A stretch of 7,395 nucleotides of DNA from CBCPMX01 sp965120355 (GTDB lineage: Bacteria; Bacillota; Clostridia; Oscillospirales; Oscillospiraceae), in contig CBCPMX010000101.1 in the NCBI GenBank assembly GCA_965120355.1, positions 1-7,395 on the forward strand, written 5' to 3'. This document shows positions 1 through 6,372 of the stretch, one piece after another. The notes below the pieces were generated by a model. It saw nothing but the letters and a program-made list of their open reading frames with translations, was not told the DNA's origin and searched no databases. The stretch's first letter is position 1. Each line of letters opens with the position of its first letter. A program made the translations under genes and the position numbers.

Positions 1-1352
1 TCAATATCCTCACAGTCTGTCGTCAAAACAACCAGCTGCGACTGCATGGCAACCCAGTCAAAGTGTGTCTTGTCCCCTTCGTTCATCACCGGGTCCGTAC
101 CGCCAGTGACATCCCAGCCCTCGGGAACGTCATAGGCGAAGAAGTCTCCATAGTGACCGGCCTGATCGGTAAACATGAAATAGTCACCATCGTAAGTCAG
201 GCTGCGATCGGTGGAATCGTTTCTGTCATAGGTCACAGACAAAATGTCGTAGTAGATATAGCCCTTTTCATACCAATCGCGCATGGTTTCCACATACAGC
301 TTCGCGTTGTCGCTGTACCAGGAAGATGTCACCTTGCCGTCCTCTACGCACAGGGCAGGGCCGTCCAGCGTTGCAATATCAAAGCTGCTTGCCAAAATGG
401 TATAGAACGTTTCAGAGTTGGCCTGGATTGCAGCTCTGGAACCGTCATTCATCATGCGCTCAAAGCAATCTTCGTAGTCGGCAATGGTGACTGGCGCATC
501 AATGCCCCACTCTTCCAGCTTATCGGTGCGAATAAACCATCCTTCCGGCGTCAAATCCTGATAAATGTCATACCAGCCAAAGGAATGGCCGTTGTCGTCC
601 TTAAACAGGCGCTCATACTGCGCATCAAACTCCAGCCATGCGCTGTAGTTGGGGCAATACTCCGCGATGAAATCCGTGATATCATAAATCTGTTCTTCAT
701 CATACAGCGTGGTGATACTGCCGGTATAGTACATGGGAAGCCCCACAATCAGATCCGTCATATCGCCGCTGGCCAGCAGCAGGCTCAACTGTTCTGAAGC
801 AACGTTTCCGGAAACAGAAGTCCAGTCTACGTTAATATTTGTACATTCACTGGCATAGGCATAGGACCGGTATTCACTGAAATCATTGATAACACCGACA
901 TGGTTGCCGGTAATTGCGGCCCAGATTGTAATGGTCTTGGTCTCTCCCTCCAACGGATATTGATAGGGAACTCCTCTGACCGAAATTTCCGTACCGTCCG
1001 CTGTATAGGTGCGTTCCATAGTCGGCATGTTGGCCCTGGAATCTGCACTGGCTTCCATCAGCGCATTGTAAATTTCCGCATATTCCGCGTCAGTTCGGGT
1101 GGAATATTCCCCCTCCAAAATTTCGCTCTGGACTTTATCCGAGACCTTCGTATAGGTCTCTCCCAGGTCGATTTCGGCAGCGGCGTCATCTTCTGAGGCT
1201 GAGGATTCGGCTGATTCCTCCGCAGCGGCCGTTTCTTCCGACGTTTCCGATGCAGTTGCTTCAGATTGAGAAGAGCTGGAACTTCCGCAGCCGCTGAACA
1301 ACGCCAGAAGCATAACGAGCGTCCGCAATAAAGACGTTATGCGCATTTTCAT
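1..1352 (-). CDS. Extracellular solute-binding lipoprotein of an ABC transporter (family 1, LplA/YtcQ-like), C-terminus off window
   Basis: Reading from ATG at 1352 gives 450 codons open to the left edge, so the protein is partial; family members are usually about 500-560 residues. A perfect AGGAGG lies 8 bases before the ATG. Residues 4-21 are a short basic then hydrophobic signal ending in LFSGC, a slightly atypical lipobox (Phe at -3) with Cys22 as the lipidated residue. Residues 23-60 are a Ser/Ala/Glu-rich linker typical of surface lipoproteins. The binding domain then shows family signatures: TITIWAA (about 140-146), LLLASGDMTDLIVG (191-204), GWFIRTDKLEEWGIDAPVTI (271-290), and WYEKGYI (360-366). 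The role would be capture of a substrate outside the membrane for an ABC importer. Related proteins mostly bind sugars or oligosaccharides, but the neighbours here suggest another small molecule. No permease is in the window; it may lie off the left edge. The gene has its own promoter and an operator shared with the amidohydrolase gene. Confidence 0.88.
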   Translation of the reverse strand, partial: MKMRITSLLRTLVMLLALFSGCGSSSSSQSEATASETSEETAAAEESAESSASEDDAAAEIDLGETYTKVSDKVQSEILEGEYSTRTDAEYAEIYNALMEASADSRANMPTMERTYTADGTEISVRGVPYQYPLEGETKTITIWAAITGNHVGVINDFSEYRSYAYASECTNINVDWTSVSGNVASEQLSLLLASGDMTDLIVGLPMYYTGSITTLYDEEQIYDITDFIAEYCPNYSAWLEFDAQYERLFKDDNGHSFGWYDIYQDLTPEGWFIRTDKLEEWGIDAPVTIADYEDCFERMMNDGSRAAIQANSETFYTILASSFDIATLDGPALCVEDGKVTSSWYSDNAKLYVETMRDWYEKGYIYYDILSVTYDRNDSTDRSLTYDGDYFMFTDQAGHYGDFFAYDVPEGWDVTGGTDPVMNEGDKTHFDWVAMQSQLVVLTTDCEDI

Positions 1353-1388
1353 GATAGAGTCCTCCTTTTCTAGTTACTCCTGTTCGTT

Positions 1389-1400
1389 TGCCTTTCGGCA
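1389..1400 (-). other. Small GAAA-tetraloop hairpin in the lipoprotein gene leader
   Basis: On the minus strand the leader contains TGCC-GAAA-GGCA, a four-pair stem closed by a GNRA loop, close to the predicted transcription start near 1405. It could protect the 5' end of the mRNA or could be chance. The stem does not extend further. Confidence 0.25.
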
Positions 1401-1411
1401 TTTACTACTTT

Positions 1412-1440
1412 ACTCTATTAAGGTGAGGCCAAATTTTCAA
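1412..1440 (-). promoter_or_regulatory. Predicted promoter of the solute-binding lipoprotein gene
   Basis: On the minus strand TTGAAA (1440-1435) is followed by a 17-base spacer and TAGAGT (1417-1412). The -35 sits in the GAATTGA element that also occurs in the other regulon promoters. The -10 matches consensus at four of six positions, which fits a promoter needing an activator. The predicted start near 1405 leaves a leader of about 53 bases. Confidence 0.6.
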
Positions 1441-1458
1441 TTCAAATTGCACCGCATA

Positions 1459-1477
1459 TTATTCCAAACCCGAAATT
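1459..1477. promoter_or_regulatory. Predicted LysR-type operator upstream of the lipoprotein gene
   Basis: TTATTCC-N5-CGAAATT has the core TTC-N7-GAA (a T-N11-A LysR box) at 1462-1474. Its centre at 1468 is about 63 bp before the predicted transcription start, the usual place for a LysR recognition site. The adjoining block 1447-1464 matches 6131-6148 at 17 of 18 bases, with the same spacing to the -35. It lies just after the stop codon of the upstream M24 gene. Confidence 0.6.
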
Positions 1478-1487
1478 TCGCCGTATT

Positions 1488-2603
1488 TCAATCCAACACG
1501 CAAAGCGTCTGTTCTGTGGTGCTCAGGCGCTTCGCGCCGTTTTCTGTAACCACAAAAGGATCCATACAACAATAGGGATCTTTCCCTGTGGGCCGCAGTA
1601 CAGGCGCAATGACCAAGGTCATGTTCTTTTCCAGCGGCCGGTTCCGGAACCGGTCCACGTTGCGCGGCATCTCATAAGCTCCGGTGCCAATGCCATAGAT
1701 CTGATTGCAGGTCTCCAGCGGCAAGCCGTTGGGATGCAGGATTTCCCGATCCAGCAGGGTCATCAGCTCGGCAATTGTCGAGCCGGGCCGGGCAGCCGCA
1801 GCCAACAGATTCTGCGCCTGGACGGCAAGATTCCAAAATTGTACGGTTTCCGCAGAGGGCTCTCCCAGCACATAGGTACGTCCCAGCGCGGAAGCGAAGC
1901 CGCCGGGCATAAACCCGTTGACCAATACATTCACCCGGTCTCCCGCCTCCAGCCGGCGGCCAGGCCAAGCAATGGGCTCCGGCACACTGTAGCCTCCATC
2001 CGGCGCAGAGGTCAGCGTCACCATGGTACTGGTTGCCAGATCCTCACATTCCGCATCCATTTCCCGCATCCGGTTCCGCAGGGAAACAACGACTTCCCGC
2101 TCCAGCGGCTCTCCAGTCAGCAAGAGCGGCATAGTGGAAAACACCCGATCAAATTGTCTGACCGCAGCCGCCACACCGGCGACCTCTTCTGCCGTCTTTT
2201 CCGCCTGAAGCAGGTGAAATTCCTCATCCACATCCACCAGGACAATTCCAGGACACGCCTGCAGCAGATAATCCCGAACGCATTTTTTCAAATAAGAAGG
2301 ATTCACCAGTCCCAGTCGCCCGCCCGTCAGGCTCTGCGGCATCGAGGTCTGGGTAATCAACGGAAACTTCAGCCAGTCAGTCGGATGCGGCTCTCGGGCA
2401 CAAAGCTGCTGAATTTGCCCATCAGCCGTCACCAGGCACAAATTATTCCGGTTGTATGGCAAGTGCAGCGGCATGCCCTCGCTGGCCAACAACCAGGTAT
2501 TGCAGTTTCCAATAGAACAGTTGGACACCAACACCGCATCCAGCTGCTTCTCCCGCATGAAACGCTGCACCCGCTCCATGCGGGCAGTTTTGATGGTATT
2601 CAC
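1488..2603 (-). CDS. M24 family (creatinase / aminopeptidase P fold) protein lacking the metal ligands
   Basis: The protein has 371 residues. It starts at GTG (2603), chosen because AAGGAGG lies about ten bases upstream and nothing comparable precedes the internal ATG at Met9. Residues about 5-130 are a creatinase-type N-terminal domain; about 135-371 are the pita-bread M24 domain. The conserved frame is clear: GDRV (221-224), GGFASALGRT (234-243), YGIG (303-306), and VVTENG (351-356). The metal ligands of aminopeptidases and methionine aminopeptidase are all replaced: Asp to Leu227, Asp to Ala239, His to Tyr303, Glu to Ala333, and Glu to Met347. A metallopeptidase activity is therefore unlikely. 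Creatinase shows that this fold can hydrolyse without metal, so a non-peptide C-N substrate or a non-catalytic partner role are both possible. It follows the second M24 gene by 18 bp, is very likely co-transcribed with it, and is its distant paralogue. Confidence 0.85.
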   Translation of the reverse strand: MNTIKTARMERVQRFMREKQLDAVLVSNCSIGNCNTWLLASEGMPLHLPYNRNNLCLVTADGQIQQLCAREPHPTDWLKFPLITQTSMPQSLTGGRLGLVNPSYLKKCVRDYLLQACPGIVLVDVDEEFHLLQAEKTAEEVAGVAAAVRQFDRVFSTMPLLLTGEPLEREVVVSLRNRMREMDAECEDLATSTMVTLTSAPDGGYSVPEPIAWPGRRLEAGDRVNVLVNGFMPGGFASALGRTYVLGEPSAETVQFWNLAVQAQNLLAAAARPGSTIAELMTLLDREILHPNGLPLETCNQIYGIGTGAYEMPRNVDRFRNRPLEKNMTLVIAPVLRPTGKDPYCCMDPFVVTENGAKRLSTTEQTLCVLD

Positions 2604-2621
2604 CGTACAGTCGCCTCCTTC

Positions 2622-3865
2622 TCACGCATACAGAACCACCAGATCCTTGGGCAAGCCCACCAGGTCTTCCGCTCCGTCCGGTCCGATCCGATACGTATTC
2701 ACCAAATGGATCCCCTCCCGTGCATTGGGATCTGCCTCCGGGAAAGTCCGGTAGATCAGAGGATGGCAGTGGAGAACGATGCCCTCTTGCAGCGGCAGGT
2801 CTTCCGTATAATCTTCCAATGAGTACTGATCATAAAAAAGGCGCCCATCCCGTGCATCCAGTTCCAGCCCAGCCGTTCAAACAGCTCCAGTCCCAAAGAA
2901 TTGGCATATTTGCGCGTTTTCACTGCAATCTGCGCCAGACTCAAGCTGTCCGGTTTCATCAGCGAGACGGCGTATTCGTGCACTCGGATGGCATTGGCCA
3001 CACTTTGCGCATAGCCTGCTGACGGCTCTCCAATGCTGTAGTGCCGCTCAAAAGCAATATGTTGATGCCCGGGGCCATTGACCTCCAACAGGCAGGAATA
3101 CCGGTCGCCATAGGCCAACTTGTGATCCGCATAGGCATCCGGCGGACCGGACAGCGGCGCATCCATCGGGCCGTTGTAGTGGATGTTGCCGTTGCGGACG
3201 CCTGTTGCCCCCAACTCAGTCAGGAGGTTGCTGATCTCCCACTGCATCTGCCCCACTGTGCGGCCCAGCCGCATAATCTGGGGCAGCGCCGCCATAACTC
3301 TGACCTGAATATTTCGAGACTGGCGAATGGCATACAACTCCTCTTCGCTTTTGACTGCGCGGAATTTCGCGATGGGAATGGAGATATCCACAAATTCCAC
3401 GCCGGGCAGCCTTTTCACAATCTCGTCATACAGTCCCGCTGTCAGATTCACCGGCAGGACCAGACCGATGCGCCGCGGATTTCCGGCGGCAATCAGATCC
3501 GCCAGATTGCTGTCTGGCCAACGGCCGATTATTTTCACGCCATCACAGACCGGATCTGGCCGCTTTTGCAGCAAATACCGGCCGAAATCAGTCACTGCCG
3601 GCTCGTCGCATAGCGACTCGTTCAATTCTCCCAGGCTGACACCAAAGGCCTCATCGGATGCTGGAACAATCATCAGATCCAACAGGCGGCGACCCATAAG
3701 CCAGTGATCGTAGGTCTCTTCTCCACACTCCAGGAACAGCGCAGTCTGCACCTGCGCTTCCCGCATGACACGCCGGACGCCATCCATACGGCGGCGGTAC
3801 TCGGCTTTGGAGAATAACTCCACCTGTTCATAGCGGTTTACCATTTGCTTTCCTGCATATTTCAT
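2622..3865 (-). pseudogene. M24 family (creatinase-like) protein, broken by a one-base frameshift at a T6 run
   Basis: ATG at 3865 is preceded by GGAGG seven bases upstream. The reading frame is good through Phe344, then drifts into 25 unrelated residues and stops at 2756. The true C-terminus continues in the next frame to TGA at 2622, starting YDQYSLEDYTED and including LQEGIVLHCHPLIYR and RIGPDG. One extra T in the minus-strand T6 run (A6 at 2834-2839) would restore a 414-residue protein. Residues about 15-165 are the creatinase N-terminal domain and about 175-414 the M24 domain. In the restored protein only one M24 metal ligand remains, His338 in MHGMG; the others are replaced by Leu259, Ala271, His368 and Val389. 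As written the protein loses 70 residues of the catalytic domain and is probably inactive. A sequencing indel, a recent mutation, or slippage at the T run could each explain this. It is promoter-proximal in the two-gene M24 operon and divergent from the PhlG-like gene. Confidence 0.8.
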
Positions 3866-3897
3866 AATCCGCCCTCCTCTCAGTATGCTCTATCTCG

Positions 3898-3926
3898 ATT
3901 GTACCGGTTCCCAAAGGATGCATCAA
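3898..3926 (-). promoter_or_regulatory. Predicted promoter of the M24 operon
   Basis: On the minus strand TTGATG (3926-3921), a 17-base spacer and TACAAT (3903-3898) form a good sigma-A-like promoter. The -35 lies in a GAATTGA element that forms part of the palindrome CAATT-CAA-AATTG (3924-3936). Transcription should start near 3891, about 26 bases before the ATG. Confidence 0.65.
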
Positions 3927-3944
3927 TTCAAAATTGGGTACACT

Positions 3945-3963
3945 TTTTTCCGCCTCGTCATAA
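3945..3963. promoter_or_regulatory. Predicted shared operator between the divergent M24 and PhlG-like promoters
   Basis: TTTTTCC-N5-GTCATAA is a degenerate copy of the TTATTCG-N5-CGAATAA dyad found upstream of the amidohydrolase, matching at 9 of 14 arm positions. Its centre at 3954 is exactly midway between the two -35 hexamers (3921-3926 and 3982-3987), so it lies about 63 bp before both predicted transcription starts. The sequence match alone is weak; the position is the stronger argument. Confidence 0.45.
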
Positions 3964-3981
3964 AATCTCTGGAAAGTCGAA

Positions 3982-4010
3982 TTGATTTTCCGCCGCTGCC
4001 TCAGTACATT
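3982..4010 (+). promoter_or_regulatory. Predicted promoter of the PhlG-like hydrolase gene
   Basis: TTGATT (3982-3987), a 17-base spacer and TACATT (4005-4010). The -35 is in GAATTGATTT, identical to the ten bases at the amidohydrolase promoter. Start near 4017, about 24 bases before the first ATG. Confidence 0.6.
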
Positions 4011-4040
4011 TAGAATTGGTTCATATACTCTGAGGAAAGG

Positions 4041-4880
4041 ATGTGTTTCCATATGATTCCTGCCGTAAAACCGCCTCTGAGCGCAGAGGAACGGCAAATG
4101 TCCATTGCAAGCTATTATGATATCCCAGTCCAGCCACTGGGGCCGCTTCACCGAATGCTGCTCGACCGCGGCCCGCTGGACCACAGACATGTTACACGGG
4201 CGGAGCAGGTCACCCAGCTCTTTCGTCCCAGCGGATACACCGGTTCCGACTACGGCTACTGCATGATGGAAGACGGTTCCGGTTTTCTGGCCACCTACAC
4301 GGTACTGCACAACTGCACCATGGAAATGCTGGGCTGGTGGTTCAGATGTATGAACACAAAACCCGCCAATATGCCGGAAGGACGCGGAAATTTGAAGTAC
4401 AAAATTTGGTGCCCCTACGGCCATTTTGATCATGAGACGGTTCTCGCGCCTGACGGCAGTGTCGTATCCTGCGCCACGGAAGCCCTGGATCTGGGGCTGG
4501 AGGGCGATCAGCCGGAGCGAATTTATATGCACAGTCTGGATCCTTGCGACTTTGGGCTGTCTCACGCGCAAAAAGCGGCGCTGGATGCCGCAGAAGTCTC
4601 CTACTCCATGAGTTACGAGACGTTCGACACGCCTGGGATGCACCTGTGTATGAGCATGATTCGGCCGTGCCCCGCCGGCGGCATAGAAACCTTGGGCCGG
4701 GAATGGATCGGTTATGGCGTTCAGGACGGGAAAATCGTCCGAGTCCCAGAGACACCGGTGGACGAACACTTTCTCAAAAAAGTCGTCACGCACTGCACCA
4801 TAGAGATGCAGCGGCTGGATGTCATCCTGCCGGATCTCTATCAGACCTATCACACCACCGCACCGGATGCCATACTTTAG
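4041..4880 (+). CDS. PhlG-type C-C bond hydrolase (2,4-diacetylphloroglucinol / phloretin hydrolase family)
   Basis: The protein has 279 residues from the first ATG. A second ATG at 4053 (MIPAVKPP) is also possible because AGGAAAGG at 4034-4040 serves either start. The resemblance to DAPG hydrolase PhlG and the Eubacterium ramulus phloretin hydrolase rests on recalled family patterns: EMLGWWF (95-101), a YKIWCPYGHFDH stretch (120-131), and later isolated histidines at PGMH (201) and VVTH (251). These enzymes use zinc to cleave a C-C bond between an acyl group and a phloroglucinol ring. His128, His201 and His251 are likely zinc ligands; the expected glutamate ligand cannot be placed without alignment. 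Length is close to PhlG. There is no signal peptide, so it is cytoplasmic. It is the only enzyme here whose site looks intact. It is transcribed away from the M24 operon through a symmetric shared promoter region, and converges on the amidohydrolase gene. The substrate is unknown. Confidence 0.75.
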   Translation: MCFHMIPAVKPPLSAEERQMSIASYYDIPVQPLGPLHRMLLDRGPLDHRHVTRAEQVTQLFRPSGYTGSDYGYCMMEDGSGFLATYTVLHNCTMEMLGWWFRCMNTKPANMPEGRGNLKYKIWCPYGHFDHETVLAPDGSVVSCATEALDLGLEGDQPERIYMHSLDPCDFGLSHAQKAALDAAEVSYSMSYETFDTPGMHLCMSMIRPCPAGGIETLGREWIGYGVQDGKIVRVPETPVDEHFLKKVVTHCTIEMQRLDVILPDLYQTYHTTAPDAIL

Positions 4881-5006
4881 CGCTGCTGCGTCGATCGATG
4901 CTTCCGGCATTACCGGCTCAAGTTGGATCCGCATCGCTCGCCCGCAGTTCGCGCCAAGTATTTCTCCGGCTTCACGTCCGCATGTTTCCATGTATCAAAG
5001 ATTGAT

Positions 5007-5078
5007 GAAAAAGAGCAGCCTCAAGTATCAGAGATGATATAGCCGTTGGGCGTTTTTCCAGAGGATCTGCTCTTTTTC
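5007..5078. repeat. 12-bp perfect inverted repeat spanning the amidohydrolase stop codon
   Basis: GAAAAAGAGCAG at 5007-5018 pairs perfectly with CTGCTCTTTTTC at 5067-5078, with 48 bases between. One arm lies in the last codons of the amidohydrolase gene and the other just past its stop. The arms carry a T run on both strands. It could act as a loose bidirectional terminator for the two converging genes. No compact terminator hairpin was seen in the 147-bp gap (4881-5027), and no gene was identified there. Confidence 0.4.
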
Positions 5079-6068
5079 TTCGTCTGAAATATCCAGTTGA
5101 CGGATAAATTCCGGGCCGTCCAGCAGCCACTCTTTCCGCACCGGGTATGATGTGCCGAAGATAATATGATCCGCACCCAGTGCTTTGACCGCACATTCCA
5201 GCTGTGCCTTGCCCCAGGGCTGTGCATGGGACATTTCAAAAAACATATTGTTCTGAAGCTGTTGGGCAAAGTTCCCGTTCGCATTAGAGAATCGGTCTAC
5301 CGTGTCGTTGGTAGGCTTGTGCGGGGTCATCATGGGCGCCAGCGCAAAAAAGGCGCCGCCCAACATGGAGTGGACCATACGGATATGGGGATACGCTTCA
5401 AACATATTGCTGTACAGCTCCCGGCAGACCGCCGTCATCTGATCCACACAGCGGCCATAGGAACGCCGCAGGCTTGTATAGTCCAGCAACGCATCATACT
5501 GTACCGGCAGCGGTGTATGGTGTACGTATACCGTAGCCTCCCGCGCTTCCAGATAAGCAAACAGGGGCGCAAACGATGCATCGTCCAGATATCGGCCGCC
5601 ATAGTGTGCGCTGAGCTGAACGCCATGGACGCCTAACGTGTCAAAGCATCGATCCAGCTCTGCCAGCACCTCCGGTGTTCCCTCCGGCGGAACCACTGCC
5701 AGAGCTGCCAGCCGGCCGTCACTGCGCCGGACCTGATCCGCCATGCCGTCATTGAAGTACGCGCACATCTCCAAATCCATCCATTCCTGACAACAGGGCG
5801 TTTTCAGTACGGCTTGTTCCACACCAGCCGCATCCATGTCCGCCAACTGTGTCTCAATGCAGTATTCTCCCTGCAGATAGTTCAGATTCTGGCTGCCCTT
5901 AGGCTTCTCGATGATGATCTCCTGCGCGCCGGCCGCCGTCTGCCGCATGTAACCATAATGGCCGGATTGCGCCCCCTGCGCCTGGATCGGGGCAAAAAAC
6001 CGCTGCCGCAGCAGACTGTCTGTAAACAGTGCCTCAGGAACCCAATACAAATTTGCATCAATAACCAT
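5028..6068 (-). CDS. Amidohydrolase-2 / ACMSD-like family protein with altered metal site
   Basis: The protein has 346 residues from ATG at 6068, which has AGAGGG upstream and follows the predicted promoter by a short leader. The frame stays open further upstream, but the promoter and operator lie there. It has the TIM-barrel layout of the amidohydrolase-2 group, which includes decarboxylases, hydratases and lactonases acting on aromatic or ring-derived acids. Signatures are a beta-1 VID (2-4), DMDAAGVEQAVL (77-88), LGVHGVQL (145-152), VYVHH (180-184), RMVHSMLGGAF (230-240), and IIFGTSYP (302-309). Compared with ACMSD, the HxH pair after the first Asp is Asn6 and Tyr8, and the Asp of GSDYP is Ser307; only the mid-barrel histidines (183/184, 233) remain. 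A standard zinc site is unlikely. It is divergent from the LysR gene and is probably a main target of that regulator. The reaction cannot be named. Confidence 0.82.
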   Translation of the reverse strand: MVIDANLYWVPEALFTDSLLRQRFFAPIQAQGAQSGHYGYMRQTAAGAQEIIIEKPKGSQNLNYLQGEYCIETQLADMDAAGVEQAVLKTPCCQEWMDLEMCAYFNDGMADQVRRSDGRLAALAVVPPEGTPEVLAELDRCFDTLGVHGVQLSAHYGGRYLDDASFAPLFAYLEAREATVYVHHTPLPVQYDALLDYTSLRRSYGRCVDQMTAVCRELYSNMFEAYPHIRMVHSMLGGAFFALAPMMTPHKPTNDTVDRFSNANGNFAQQLQNNMFFEMSHAQPWGKAQLECAVKALGADHIIFGTSYPVRKEWLLDGPEFIRQLDISDEEKEQILWKNAQRLYHL

Positions 6069-6096
6069 GTATTTCCCTCTTTTCATTTTTATTTTC

Positions 6097-6124
6097 ATTT
6101 TACGAAATGCCGCAAAGAAATCAA
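6097..6124 (-). promoter_or_regulatory. Predicted promoter of the amidohydrolase gene
   Basis: On the minus strand TTGATT (6124-6119), a 16-base spacer and TAAAAT (6102-6097), a five-of-six -10. The -35 lies in the same GAATTGA element as the other promoters of the locus. Start near 6090, about 22 bases before the ATG. Confidence 0.65.
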
Positions 6125-6142
6125 TTCGTTTTGCACCGCAGA

Positions 6143-6161
6143 TTATTCGTGTTTCGAATAA
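6143..6161. promoter_or_regulatory. Predicted LysR operator between the amidohydrolase and LysR genes
   Basis: TTATTCG-TGTTT-CGAATAA is a perfect dyad with seven-base arms and contains TTC-N7-GAA (T-N11-A). It is the strongest copy in the window. Its centre (6152) is about 62 bp before the amidohydrolase start, and its right arm ends one base before the LysR -35 hexamer. One site could thus activate the enzyme gene and repress the regulator. The 304-bp gap 6069-6372 holds this site, two divergent promoters and a long LysR leader. Confidence 0.68.
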
Positions 6162-6162
6162 C

Positions 6163-6191
6163 TTGCATTTTCCTTCAAAAAGGCGTATACT
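6163..6191 (+). promoter_or_regulatory. Predicted promoter of the LysR-type regulator gene
   Basis: TTGCAT (6163-6168), a 17-base spacer and TATACT (6186-6191). The start near 6198 would give an unusually long leader of about 175 bases before the ATG at 6373. Confidence 0.55.
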
Positions 6192-6200
6192 TTTTGTAAA

Positions 6201-6216
6201 GTTCAGCAACCTGAAC
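6201..6216 (+). other. Hairpin or dyad at the start of the LysR gene leader
   Basis: GTTCAG-CAAC-CTGAAC is a perfect six-base stem with a four-base loop, just downstream of the predicted start. No T run follows, so it is not an intrinsic terminator. It may be an RNA 5' hairpin or a second protein-binding site. Confidence 0.35.
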
Positions 6217-6372
6217 AGTACAGGACCATTCCATGAGGAACACCGGATATCCGTGCAATCCTGCAGCAGGGCACAGATGCATGACCATGCCGCAACACAG
6301 GATTTCTCAGCAGAATATGCCGGCGCCCGGATTTCAAATTCGTCTGAATACAGCCAGAGATGAGGGATTGCA

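Noticed and set aside
63..797. 244-codon plus-strand frame at the left edge
   Set aside because: Antisense shadow of the solute-binding lipoprotein, whose minus-strand frame is open through the whole interval with signal peptide, lipobox and family motifs.
1734..2822. 362-codon plus-strand frame opposite the M24 genes
   Set aside because: Low-complexity Gln/Arg/His-rich translation with no family features; both strands cannot be coding and the minus strand carries clear M24 motifs.
2833..2839. Programmed -1 frameshifting at the minus-strand TTTTTTA in the M24 gene
   Set aside because: The heptamer resembles U-UUU-UUA, but the gene frame reads TTT-TTT-A, not T-TTT-TTA, and no downstream stimulatory structure was apparent. 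Kept only as a minor alternative.
3828..4991. 387-codon minus-strand frame opposite the PhlG-like gene
   Set aside because: It covers the PhlG-like gene, both predicted promoters and the start of the M24 gene, has no recognisable domain, and is explained as antisense of a coding region.
4881..5027. Possible gene remnant in the gap between the PhlG-like and amidohydrolase genes
   Set aside because: Short open frames exist in several phases, but none resembles a known protein or has a start with a ribosome site.
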